Shown piece by piece: positions 17,503 to 25,233 of a stretch of DNA of 64,000 bases. Position 1 is the stretch's first letter, and each line of letters starts with the position of its first letter. Below the pieces are notes generated by a model, which saw nothing but the letters and a program-made list of their open reading frames with translations, was not told the origin of the DNA and ran no database searches. Origin of the DNA: CAYUQT01 sp964596165 (GTDB lineage: Bacteria > Planctomycetota > Phycisphaerae > UBA1845 > JAFGLZ01); the NCBI GenBank assembly GCA_964596165.1, contig CAZQTW010000018.1:23811-87810 (forward strand), written 5' to 3'. The position numbers were made by a program, and so were the translations under genes.

Positions 17503-18843
17503 TCATGGGTTGTCCGTCGTGTCCTGGTTCACGGCTTCTAGGACGTACGTATGCGGCCTTGGTTGTGCGGCCTCACGAATGGCGGCATCCGCCTGCTCGG
17601 CCTTCTTGGCCAAATCGGCCAGCCGATGGGGATCGGGTTGGGCCTTCTTGTCCGCGACAGCCCTGGCGAATGCGCGGTGCTCGCTGACGATCTTCTCCTT
17701 GGCGGCCACGAGGTCGAGAACCTTGTCGCATTGTTGGGCGAGGGGTCCCTTGTCGAGCAGTCCCATGTTCCATCCGGCCGCAAGCCGATCCGCCGGCACG
17801 CGGGCCACCTTCTGATCGTCGATCGACACGTCGTATGCCTTGGCCTTAGTGCCCGAAACCGTGAGCGTGAATTGACTCAGATCGGCGATGCGCGGCATGA
17901 CGTCCAGTACGACACGGGCGTCGGCGGGGATGGGTAATGGGAGGCATTCATCCCATCGACTGAATGAGATCCGGTCGTTGGCAACCTTCAGGTTCTCGAT
18001 TCTGCACTGCCTTGCCTCCGTCATCTTGCCGGCGGATGCATCGATGGCCGCGGTGCTTACCAATCCCGGCGCGTTCAAGCCGATCAGCAGCTCGGCGGCC
18101 ATGGTCAACTGACCGGGAGGTCCCGGATGGACGGGGTCCCCCTGGAGCAGGACCGGCTTGGGGGACTTGTCGGCCTGCCAAGCCTTGAGCCATGCGGCGA
18201 GATGCTCGTGCCCCGGCCAATCCGATCGAGCGGCGTATTGCGTGATCAGTTCGGCGGCGTGAACGTCGGCGGTGTTGCGCTCCCACCATGGATGTAATGC
18301 ATCGAACTGATTGGCGTAGCGGATGTTCTCCCGAGCCGCGTAATCTGCCAGCGCCTTGGAGAACGATGCAAGCGTCTTGTTCCATGCGACCCACCGGGGA
18401 TCTCGCCCCCCGATATTGACCGGACTGGGTGCGAACAGGACGGGGCGAGCGCCGGTTTTTCGTATGCGATCCACCAGCGTAACCATGTTGGCCATATACT
18501 GCTCGGTTTTGAACTGGCCCGCGTCGTTCATGCCGAGTTCGACGCTGACGACCGTGGGCTTCCAGCAGGCCACATCCCAGTCAAACCGCGCCAGAACGCG
18601 TGGGATTGTATCGCCCCCGACACCGGAGTTACGGAAGCAGAACTTGAGTTTGGGGAACCGCGCGTAGCAGAAGGCCTCGAAGTAGTTCGAGTGCAGGTGT
18701 TGGGCGGTGATGCTGTCGCCCACCATGACCCACACGTCGCCGTCCTTCAGCGGAAAGGCCGTTTCCTCCGCCGGAAGCCGCGCCGCGAACGGAACGAGCA
18801 GGACCACCGCCACACCCACCAGACACCGCTGCAATGAACTCAT
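17503..18843 (-). CDS. Secreted SGNH/GDSL hydrolase
   Basis: 446 aa from ATG 18843 with AGGGAG upstream; this start gives a clean Sec signal (LVGVAVVLLVPFAARLPAEE). The four SGNH blocks are visible: VMVGDSITAQ (Ser), GVGGDTIPR (Gly), ELGMNDAG (Asn) and DPVHPGPPGQ (Asp-His). The C-terminal third is an added region with a charged coiled segment near its end. Likely an exported esterase removing acyl groups from polysaccharides; this is an inference from family and from the carbohydrate genes elsewhere in the window. Confidence 0.88.
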   Translation of the reverse strand: MSSLQRCLVGVAVVLLVPFAARLPAEETAFPLKDGDVWVMVGDSITAQHLHSNYFEAFCYARFPKLKFCFRNSGVGGDTIPRVLARFDWDVACWKPTVVSVELGMNDAGQFKTEQYMANMVTLVDRIRKTGARPVLFAPSPVNIGGRDPRWVAWNKTLASFSKALADYAARENIRYANQFDALHPWWERNTADVHAAELITQYAARSDWPGHEHLAAWLKAWQADKSPKPVLLQGDPVHPGPPGQLTMAAELLIGLNAPGLVSTAAIDASAGKMTEARQCRIENLKVANDRISFSRWDECLPLPIPADARVVLDVMPRIADLSQFTLTVSGTKAKAYDVSIDDQKVARVPADRLAAGWNMGLLDKGPLAQQCDKVLDLVAAKEKIVSEHRAFARAVADKKAQPDPHRLADLAKKAEQADAAIREAAQPRPHTYVLEAVNQDTTDNP

Positions 18844-19009
18844 GAGATTCTCCCTGTGAAAGTGAAGCGCCAGTTGAGTGAATGATGCACGTCGCGTCAA
18901 GGACCTTTTCACACGGGTCTCACGTGGAGTCCATGGTTGCCTTCTGTTACACTACATTTGTCTGGGTGTGTTTGCCGATGATGAGGCAGGACGCTCGGAG
19001 AGGAACCGG

Positions 19010-19213
19010 ATGAACGTCCTTTCGATGGACAAGACGGCCTTCTCTATTGCACGGCTCGATGATGAACCAGACGACCGGCGCTATTGGGCCGCCAAGACGC
19101 CGCACGAGCGACTTGAAGCCCTGGAATTTCTGAGACAGGCCATGTACGGCTATGATCCATCTTCCGCCCGACTTCAAAGAGTTCTTACGACTTCTCAACT
19201 CGCTGGGAGTTGA
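19010..19213 (+). CDS. Small protein overlapping a nucleotidyltransferase gene
   Basis: 67 aa from ATG 19010, which has GGAGAGG just upstream. Readable features are DKTAFSIARLDDEPDDRRYWAA (first part DKTAFSIARLDD), the helical stretch TPHERLEALEFLRQ and a YGYDP turn. I recall near-identical small proteins placed before DUF6036-type nucleotidyltransferase genes in many bacteria, so this is a real partner gene and not chance. Its last 62 bases overlap the start of the next gene in another frame. The arrangement is like a toxin-antitoxin pair, with this protein in the antitoxin position, but no function is shown. Confidence 0.7.
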   Translation: MNVLSMDKTAFSIARLDDEPDDRRYWAAKTPHERLEALEFLRQAMYGYDPSSARLQRVLTTSQLAGS

Positions 19214-19595
19214 GTACCTGGTCGTGGGCGGCTATGCACTCGGCTATCATGGTTATCCACGCGCTACGGGCGATATGGACGTATGGGTTGCCATGCGCCC
19301 GGACAATGCCTCGAGGATCATTGCGGCCTTACGCGAGTTCGGATTCAGCTCGACCCCCATGACCCAGGAGATGTTTCTGACACCGAGGCAGGTCGTTCGC
19401 ATGGGCCGCCCGCCACTCTGCATCGAACTGTTGACGACCATCTCCGGCGTTGATTTCGCCGAGTGCTACGCCCGCCGTGTGACCGACAGCGTAGATAGCG
19501 TCGACGTCAACTTCATCAGTCTTCAAGACCTCAAGACCAACAAGCGTGCCGCAGGCAGGGCGAAGGACCTGGGAGATCTGGAGGGACTGTCATAG
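19152..19595 (+). CDS. Nucleotidyltransferase-fold protein (DUF6036-like), toxin-antitoxin-like pair
   Basis: 147 aa. The N-terminal motif GGYALGYHGYPRATGDMDV matches the nucleotidyltransferase fold pattern GG-x-A-...-H-G-...-R-x-T-x-D-x-D, with both metal-binding aspartates. The C-terminus has INF-like NFISLQDLKTNKRAAGR followed by KDLGDLEGL, typical of this family and of AbiEii-related proteins. Translation begins inside the preceding small gene, so the two are probably coupled. Related proteins act in abortive-infection or toxin systems by modifying RNA or proteins; activity here is inferred. Confidence 0.82.
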   Translation: MIHLPPDFKEFLRLLNSLGVEYLVVGGYALGYHGYPRATGDMDVWVAMRPDNASRIIAALREFGFSSTPMTQEMFLTPRQVVRMGRPPLCIELLTTISGVDFAECYARRVTDSVDSVDVNFISLQDLKTNKRAAGRAKDLGDLEGLS

Positions 19596-19629
19596 GTTCC
19601 AGCCGAGGTCGTTCTTCCAAACCAGGGTG

Positions 19630-19658
19630 TTGACCGGCTGCCGGGCTACCACTAGGCT
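19630..19658 (+). promoter_or_regulatory. Putative gap promoter
   Basis: TTGACC (19630-19635), 17 bases, TAGGCT (19653-19658). It lies 74 bases before the gap start codon and just after the end of the nucleotidyltransferase gene. Confidence 0.35.
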
Positions 19659-19731
19659 ATTTGGTTCGGTAGAGGTCTGACGGAGTGTACAGACAACCGT
19701 GAGTTTCTCTCTGGCTGGAAGGAGTTCGATG

Positions 19732-20826
19732 ATGGCGATTCGTGTTGGAATCAACGGGTTTGGTCGTATCGGCCGCTTGGTCTTTCGTGCGATGAAGGCA
19801 CAAGGCAGCGCGTTCGAGGTCGTCGGGATCAACGATCTGGCGTCGGTCCAGGCCCTCGCCCACCTGTTGAAATATGATACCGTTCATCGCAAGTACCCCG
19901 GCAAGGTCGAAGCGGCCGGCGATGGGATCATCGTCGATGGTCAGAAGGTGAAGGTCCTCAGCCAAGGCGACCCGTCGAAGCTGCCGTGGGGCGACCTCGG
20001 CGCCGAGTTCGTGGTGGAGTCGACGGGCCGGTTCACCAAGGTGGCCGGCGAGAAGGGCGGCTACGGCGACCACATCAAGGCGGGGGCGAAGCATGTGATC
20101 CTCAGTGCCCCGGCCGGCGATGACAAGGCGCTGCTGAACGACCAGAGCAAGTGGGGCAACACGGTCGTTCGCACGGTGGTCATGGGCGTCAACGACGCCA
20201 CCATGAAGGCCGACGACAAGTTCATCTCGAATGCAAGCTGCACGACGAACTGTCTGGCCCCAGTGGCGAAGGTCCTGCACGAGAGCTTCGGCATCGTCCG
20301 CGGGCTGATGACGACGGTTCATGCTTACACGAACGACCAGGTCATTCTGGATTTCATTCACAAGGATATGCGACGGGCCCGCGCCGGCGCACAGAACATC
20401 ATTCCGACCACCACCGGCGCGGCCAAGGCGGTAGGTCTGGTTCTGCCGGACCTCAACGGCAAGCTCGACGGCTTCGCGATGCGCGTTCCGGTGCAAGACG
20501 GTTCCGTGGTCGATTTGACGGCCGAGCTGAAGAAGAACGCGACGGCCGACGCGATCAACCAGGCGATGAAGGCCGCCGCCGCCGGCCCGCTGAAGGGTAT
20601 TCTGGAATACTGCGACGAACCGATCGTCAGCGGCGATATCATCGGCAATCCGGCCAGCAGTGTCTTTGACGCGCTCTGCACGGTCGTCATGAACAAGGAC
20701 AGCAACTTCGTAAAGGTCGTGAGCTGGTACGACAACGAGTGGGGTTACTCGAACCGTACGGCCGACCTGATCAGCAAGCTGGCGTCCGTGAAGGGCGGCG
20801 GTTGCGGTTGCGGGTGCTCGCGGTAG
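19732..20826 (+). CDS. gap: Type I glyceraldehyde-3-phosphate dehydrogenase
   Basis: 364 aa; AAGGAG at 19719-19724 supports ATG 19732 over ATG 19729. Converts glyceraldehyde-3-phosphate to 1,3-bisphosphoglycerate with NAD(P). The NAD fold opens with VGINGFGRIGRL, and the catalytic Cys lies in SNASCTTNCLAP (Cys 170) with the partner His in TTVHAYTNDQ. The protein is about 30 residues longer than usual because of inserted residues around 134-148 and a C-terminal tail GGGCGCGCSR with three cysteines. pgk follows 152 bases downstream, the usual glycolytic pairing. Confidence 0.95.
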   Translation: MAIRVGINGFGRIGRLVFRAMKAQGSAFEVVGINDLASVQALAHLLKYDTVHRKYPGKVEAAGDGIIVDGQKVKVLSQGDPSKLPWGDLGAEFVVESTGRFTKVAGEKGGYGDHIKAGAKHVILSAPAGDDKALLNDQSKWGNTVVRTVVMGVNDATMKADDKFISNASCTTNCLAPVAKVLHESFGIVRGLMTTVHAYTNDQVILDFIHKDMRRARAGAQNIIPTTTGAAKAVGLVLPDLNGKLDGFAMRVPVQDGSVVDLTAELKKNATADAINQAMKAAAAGPLKGILEYCDEPIVSGDIIGNPASSVFDALCTVVMNKDSNFVKVVSWYDNEWGYSNRTADLISKLASVKGGGCGCGCSR

Positions 20827-20850
20827 ACGTCGAGGATGCACGAATAGAAG

Positions 20851-20888
20851 ATACCCGAGCTGCGGCGGCCGAGTCGTGGCTCGGGTAT
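20851..20888 (+). promoter_or_regulatory. Perfect 10-bp hairpin between gap and pgk
   Basis: ATACCCGAGC (20851-20860) pairs perfectly with GCTCGGGTAT (20879-20888) around an 18-base loop. No T-tract follows, so it is not a classical terminator. It could stabilise the gap transcript end or set the gap-to-pgk expression ratio. Confidence 0.5.
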
Positions 20889-20978
20889 GCTGTTGGGCCC
20901 CCCGGTCATCGCCCGCCAAGGGGGAAGACCCGTTGGTCCTCTCATCGCTGAGGGACACAATCAAAAGGAGCCATTTCC

Positions 20979-22217
20979 ATGGCCAAGAAGACTGTTGCCG
21001 ACGTGGATGTGAAGGGCAAGCGCGTTCTGATGCGCGTCGATTTCAACGTTCCGTTGGACGACAAGCAGCGGATCACCGACGATCGACGGATTACCATGGC
21101 CCTTCCGACGATCCGCAACGTACTGGATCGCGGCGGACGGCTGATCCTGATGTCGCACCTGGGTCGACCCGAGGGCGACCCGGCCAAGGACAAGAAGTAC
21201 AGCCTGGCGCCGTGCGCGGCGCGGCTGGGCGAGCTCATCGGCAAGAAAGTCGTCATGGTGCCGGACTGCGTGGGCCCGGCGGTTGCCGACGCCGTTGCCA
21301 GGCTGAAGGACGGTGATTGCTGCATGCTCGAGAACGTCCGCTTCTATCCGGCCGAGCAGATCAAGGACAAAGAAGGCGCCAAGGACCCGGCCAAGAAAGA
21401 GAGTAAGGAGACGTTTGCCAGGCAGCTCGCCGACCTGGGCGACGTTTACGTGAACGATGCGTTCGGGACCTGCCACCGTGACAACGCGAGCATGTACACG
21501 GTGCCGCAGCTCATGAAGGGCAAGCCGCGAGTCATCGGTTTTCTGGTTCAGAAGGAGATTAAGTTCCTCGGCGACGCGCTGGCCAGACCCGCCCGGCCGT
21601 TCGTGGCCATTCTCGGCGGAGCTAAGGTCAGCGACAAGATCGGGGTCATCGAATCGCTGTTGGGCAAGTGCGATACCGTGCTGATCGGCGGGGCGATGGC
21701 ATTCACGTTTAGCGCGGCGCGGGGCGGCAAGGTCGGCAATAGTCTGTGTGAGCGGGATAAGACCGATCTTGCCAAGGATCTGATCGGCAAGGCCGGTGGC
21801 AAGCTGCAGTTGCCGGTCGATACCGTGTGCGCCGCTGAGATCAAAGAAGGTATCGCCACCACAACGGTCAAGGCCGGCGAGATTCCCGACAACCTGCAAG
21901 GTCTGGATATCGGTCCGCAGACCGTGGCGGCGTACAAGCAAGTCATCGCGAAGGCCAAGACGATCGTCTGGAACGGTCCGATGGGCAAGTTCGAGGTGAA
22001 GCCTTTCGATGCGGGCACCTTTGCCGTTGCCCATGCGGTGGCTGACGCGACGGCCTCGGGTGCGATCACGATCATAGGTGGTGGCGACAGTGCCGCGGCG
22101 GTGGAAGTGGCGGGCCTCCAAGACCGGATGACGCACATCTCCACGGGAGGTGGCGCCAGTCTGGAGTTCCTTGAGGGCAAGCCGTTCAAGTGTATCGACA
22201 TCCTGGACGAGGCCTGA
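20979..22217 (+). CDS. pgk: Phosphoglycerate kinase
   Basis: 412 aa. Transfers phosphate between 1,3-bisphosphoglycerate and ADP in glycolysis or gluconeogenesis. The N-domain substrate site RVLMRVDFNVPLDD, MSHLGRPEG, LENVRFYPAEQ and NDAFGTCHRDNAS are intact. The C-domain has FVAILGGAKVSDKI, VWNGPMGKFE and the nucleotide-loop GGGDSAAAVE (Ser where Thr is more usual). A lysine-rich insert lies at about residues 128-143. AAAGGAG precedes the ATG. Second gene of the gap-pgk pair. Confidence 0.96.
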   Translation: MAKKTVADVDVKGKRVLMRVDFNVPLDDKQRITDDRRITMALPTIRNVLDRGGRLILMSHLGRPEGDPAKDKKYSLAPCAARLGELIGKKVVMVPDCVGPAVADAVARLKDGDCCMLENVRFYPAEQIKDKEGAKDPAKKESKETFARQLADLGDVYVNDAFGTCHRDNASMYTVPQLMKGKPRVIGFLVQKEIKFLGDALARPARPFVAILGGAKVSDKIGVIESLLGKCDTVLIGGAMAFTFSAARGGKVGNSLCERDKTDLAKDLIGKAGGKLQLPVDTVCAAEIKEGIATTTVKAGEIPDNLQGLDIGPQTVAAYKQVIAKAKTIVWNGPMGKFEVKPFDAGTFAVAHAVADATASGAITIIGGGDSAAAVEVAGLQDRMTHISTGGGASLEFLEGKPFKCIDILDEA

Positions 22218-22356
22218 TGCGACATTCGCTCATACCCGAGAGCTGTCTCGCACGGAGGCGCGGGACTCGCAACGAAGACGCTCAGGTGCTCTTGCTTGTG
22301 GGCCCCGCACCTCTGCGTGAGCCTGGTTCGGTCGGAGCTGCAACGCGCAGGTCCAT

Positions 22357-23037
22357 ATGAGGTCAGACCTCCTCGAATCTCGAATTCGGATCGCGCCGTC
22401 GATCTTGTCGGCCGATTTCTCACGATTGGGTGAGCAGATCAAGTTGGTCGAGAGGGCGGGGGCCGACCTCTTGCACTTAGACGTGATGGACGGGCATTTT
22501 GTGCCGAATCTTACCATCGGTCCCCCGGTGATCCGATCGATCCGTCCCGAGAGCCGTCTGTTTTTCGACACGCATTTGATGATCACGAATCCGCTGGAAC
22601 ATGCCCCGGCGTTCGTCCGCGCGGGCAGCGATTCAATCACATTTCATATCGAGGTGGTTGACGATCCGCTCGAGGCGGTCCGTGAGCTTCGCAGCCTGGG
22701 CGTGGGCGTAGGTGTGAGCCTCAATCCCGCAACGCCGGCCGACTCGTTATGGACGGTCATCGAGCAGGTCGACCTCGTGCTCGTGATGACCGTCAATCCC
22801 GGCTTCGGCGGACAGGAATTCATCGAATCGACGCTACCCAAAATCACCGAGATCCGGCGTCGCCTCAGACCCCATCAGCGGCTGGAGGTTGACGGGGGGA
22901 TCAACGGCCATACGACGGCGACCGTGGTGACTGCCGGCGCCGACACGTTGGTTGCCGGAAACGCGATCTTTGGCCACGCCGATCCTCCGGCCGCAATCAG
23001 CAACCTTCGCCATCTGGCCATGCAAGCCACGAAATGA
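22357..23037 (+). CDS. rpe: Ribulose-phosphate 3-epimerase
   Basis: 226 aa TIM-barrel enzyme interconverting ribulose-5-phosphate and xylulose-5-phosphate in the pentose phosphate pathway. Motifs: APSILSADFSRLG, LHLDVMDGHFVPNLTIGP (metal and catalytic Asp), DTHLMI (His), VNPGFGGQEFIE, and LEVDGGIN with the second catalytic Asp. The ribosome site is weak. It lies 139 bases after pgk and upstream of ribD, whose start region overlaps nothing if the ribD start at 23126 is used; its product ribulose-5-phosphate is also a riboflavin precursor. Confidence 0.95.
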   Translation: MRSDLLESRIRIAPSILSADFSRLGEQIKLVERAGADLLHLDVMDGHFVPNLTIGPPVIRSIRPESRLFFDTHLMITNPLEHAPAFVRAGSDSITFHIEVVDDPLEAVRELRSLGVGVGVSLNPATPADSLWTVIEQVDLVLVMTVNPGFGGQEFIESTLPKITEIRRRLRPHQRLEVDGGINGHTTATVVTAGADTLVAGNAIFGHADPPAAISNLRHLAMQATK

Positions 23038-23125
23038 TGCGGGCATGTTTCCGGTCGATCCTTCGCCTCTCCGAGACGCAGCCCTCGGCCTTCGATCCTC
23101 GCTCTCGGACGGGGTTCGTTATATC

Positions 23126-24250
23126 ATGGATGTCGTCGTGAATCGTACGATCCCACAAGATGAACACTTCATGCGTCGTGCGTTGGTTCTGGCGGCCCGC
23201 GGGCGGGGGCACGTCGAGCCCAATCCGATGGTCGGGTGCGTGCTGGTCAAGCGAGGTCGGATCATCGGCGAGGGGCGGCACCGCCGATTCGGCGGTCCGC
23301 ATGCGGAACGCGATGCGATTCGGAGATGCTCACAGTCACCTCGCGGCGCGACCGCGTATGTGACGCTCGAACCGTGCTGTCACTACGGCAAGACGCCCCC
23401 CTGTACCGATGCCCTGATCGAGGCCGGCATCACCCGGGTTGTGGCGGCCGCGGTCGATCCGTTTGCCGCCGTCCGAGGGCAGGGAATCAAGACCCTTCGC
23501 GACGCCGGCATCCGAGTGGATGTCGGCATCTGCCGGGCCGAGGCGGAGGCGCTCAATGCGCCGTATTTCAAGCTCCGCCGCACCGGCCGACCGTGGGTCA
23601 TCCTCAAGTGGGCGCAATCGCTGGACGGCAAGATCGCAACCCGCTCCGGCGATTCCAAGTGGATCACCGGTGAACCGGCCCGCCGCGAGGCACATCGCCT
23701 CCGCGGGCGAGTCGATGCGATCGTCGTCGGCATGGGTACGGTACTCGCCGACGATCCCGAACTGACCTGCCGACACGTCAGACCCCGGCGGATCGCCGTG
23801 CGGATCGTGCTCGACAGCCGATTGCGAATCCCCCGGCGGTGCAAGCTGGTTCGAACGGCCAGACAGGCCCCGGTGCTGATTGTGACTTCAGCGGCTGCCT
23901 TGCGACGCCGCAAGGCCGAGGTCGCCTGGCTCCGAGCGGCCGGATGCGAGGTCATCGGGCTCAGAGCCCTGGCCGGTCGGATCGACCTTCGCGCGTTGCT
24001 CGACGAACTCGGCCGTCGCGAGATGACCAACGTCATGGTCGAGGGCGGCGGCGAGGTCCTCGGGTCGTTCTTCGATGCGGGTTTCGCCGACGAGGCGATG
24101 GTCTTCATTGCACCCAAGCTCATCGGGGGCCGCGGCGCGGCGGGACCGCTGCGGGGGGACGGAATCACATCGATGGCCCAGGCCGGCGAACTGCAGGGCT
24201 TCCAACGACGGCGACTTGGTCCCGACGAGATGGTGACGTTCCGGTTCTGA
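23126..24250 (+). CDS. ribD: Bifunctional riboflavin deaminase/reductase
   Basis: 374 aa from ATG 23126; a longer frame begins at 22952 inside rpe and is unlikely. The N-terminal zinc deaminase has GGPHAERDAI and PCCHYGKTPPCTD. The C-terminal reductase has WAQSLDGKIATRSGDSKWIT and VEGGGEVLGSFFDAGFADE. Together they convert 2,5-diamino-6-ribosylamino-pyrimidinone phosphate to the 5-amino-6-ribitylamino-uracil phosphate in riboflavin synthesis. Length fits the family. No other rib genes are nearby and no FMN riboswitch was noticed. Confidence 0.94.
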   Translation: MDVVVNRTIPQDEHFMRRALVLAARGRGHVEPNPMVGCVLVKRGRIIGEGRHRRFGGPHAERDAIRRCSQSPRGATAYVTLEPCCHYGKTPPCTDALIEAGITRVVAAAVDPFAAVRGQGIKTLRDAGIRVDVGICRAEAEALNAPYFKLRRTGRPWVILKWAQSLDGKIATRSGDSKWITGEPARREAHRLRGRVDAIVVGMGTVLADDPELTCRHVRPRRIAVRIVLDSRLRIPRRCKLVRTARQAPVLIVTSAAALRRRKAEVAWLRAAGCEVIGLRALAGRIDLRALLDELGRREMTNVMVEGGGEVLGSFFDAGFADEAMVFIAPKLIGGRGAAGPLRGDGITSMAQAGELQGFQRRRLGPDEMVTFRF

Positions 24251-24298
24251 CGGGGCGATGAGCCGAGAACGGTCGAAAGGAATCAAGTCGGCCGTTCT

Positions 24299-24525
24299 CT
24301 ACTCCTGCCTTACGAACTTCTGTGCGCGTTTTCCCTTGATGTCGCCGAGGCAGAGGTTGCCTTTCGAATCGACGCCGATGCCAGTTCAGCTCGCCGGCTT
24401 TGAACTCGCCGTCCAGGTCCTGGGGAACCATTTCACAATTGCATGAGTCTGCCGTCGGTGTTGAACCGGAATATGGTCTGGTCCTTGGGCGGATAGCCGA
24501 ACGGCTTCTTCTCATCCTTGGGCCC
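24299..24525 (-). pseudogene. Remnant of an NHL-type beta-propeller gene
   Basis: Read on the minus strand, one frame gives GPKDEKKPFGYPPKDQ then TIFRFNTDGRLMQL and a stop. After a frame change, the sequence reads GIGVDSKGNLCLGDIKGKR then AQKFVRQE and a stop at 24299. The VDSKGN...D..GKR.QKF pattern is the signature of NHL repeats in secreted propeller proteins. The two pieces are out of frame with each other and no start or N-terminal part is visible, so this is probably the 3-prime scar of a lost gene. Confidence 0.45.
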
Positions 24526-24667
24526 GGCGCGTCGGGGTGGAACGGCCGACCCGCAAATAGGTGTGGCCAAGTGCAAGCCGGCTCATTAGGATAATGCTCA
24601 CCCACTTTCCGTGTTCCGACGCAGGCCGGGTGGGCAGCATCCGATTCACTTCTTGAGGGAGCGTGTC

Positions 24668-25093
24668 ATGAAATTGAAGGTAACGAGGGCTGACGTGTGG
24701 GCGGCGAGCATTCCGGATCAACCCGGTGGGCTGGCCGCAAAGCTCGAGGCATTGGCCGAGGCAGGTGTAAACCTCGAATTCGTGATCGCCCGACGGGAGT
24801 CAAGCCAACCGGGTACGGGTGTGGTGTTCGTCACCCCCATCAAGCGCCCGAAGCACATCAGGGCGGCCCAGGCGGCGGGTTTCCAGAAGACGGATACCCT
24901 TCACTCGGTGCGAATCGAAGGAAAAGACAAGCCTGGTTTGGGTGCGAAGATCACGGCGTCGCTGGCGGCTGCGGGGATCAATCTTCGAGGCCTGTCGGCG
25001 GCCGCGATCGGCAAGCGGTGCGTTTGCCATCTCGCGCTGGACAAACCGGAAGACGCCGAAAAGGCTATCCAGATCCTGAAGAAGAAGATCTGA
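24668..25093 (+). CDS. Tandem ACT-domain protein
   Basis: 141 aa from ATG 24668 with GAGGGAG upstream. Two ACT-like modules: residues 8-65 (SIPDQPGGLAAKLEALAEAG) and 72-138 (IEGKDKPGLGAKITASLAAAG, where GKDKPGLGAKI is the core). ACT domains bind amino acids and act as allosteric sensors. Stand-alone tandem ACT proteins of this size are common in planctomycetes and deltaproteobacteria and lack a known enzyme activity. It is flanked by a decayed gene and a Gfo oxidoreductase, so context adds little. Confidence 0.82.
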   Translation: MKLKVTRADVWAASIPDQPGGLAAKLEALAEAGVNLEFVIARRESSQPGTGVVFVTPIKRPKHIRAAQAAGFQKTDTLHSVRIEGKDKPGLGAKITASLAAAGINLRGLSAAAIGKRCVCHLALDKPEDAEKAIQILKKKI

Positions 25094-25233
25094 ACACCGG
25101 CGATCGTTCGACATCGGGCGTCGTTGCGTCGCCCGGCCGTTGACCTCGAAGCGCTTCCGCAGAGGACTACCCGAACCGCAGCACTGCCGTCGGGCCGTTT
25201 GTCCATGCAATCTGTCGGTCTGGGAGATCATGC

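Noticed and set aside
19630..19690. tRNA-like stretch on the minus strand (contains TAGTGGTAG)
   Set aside because: No cloverleaf can be formed: the T-arm GGTTC pattern and matching acceptor ends are absent.
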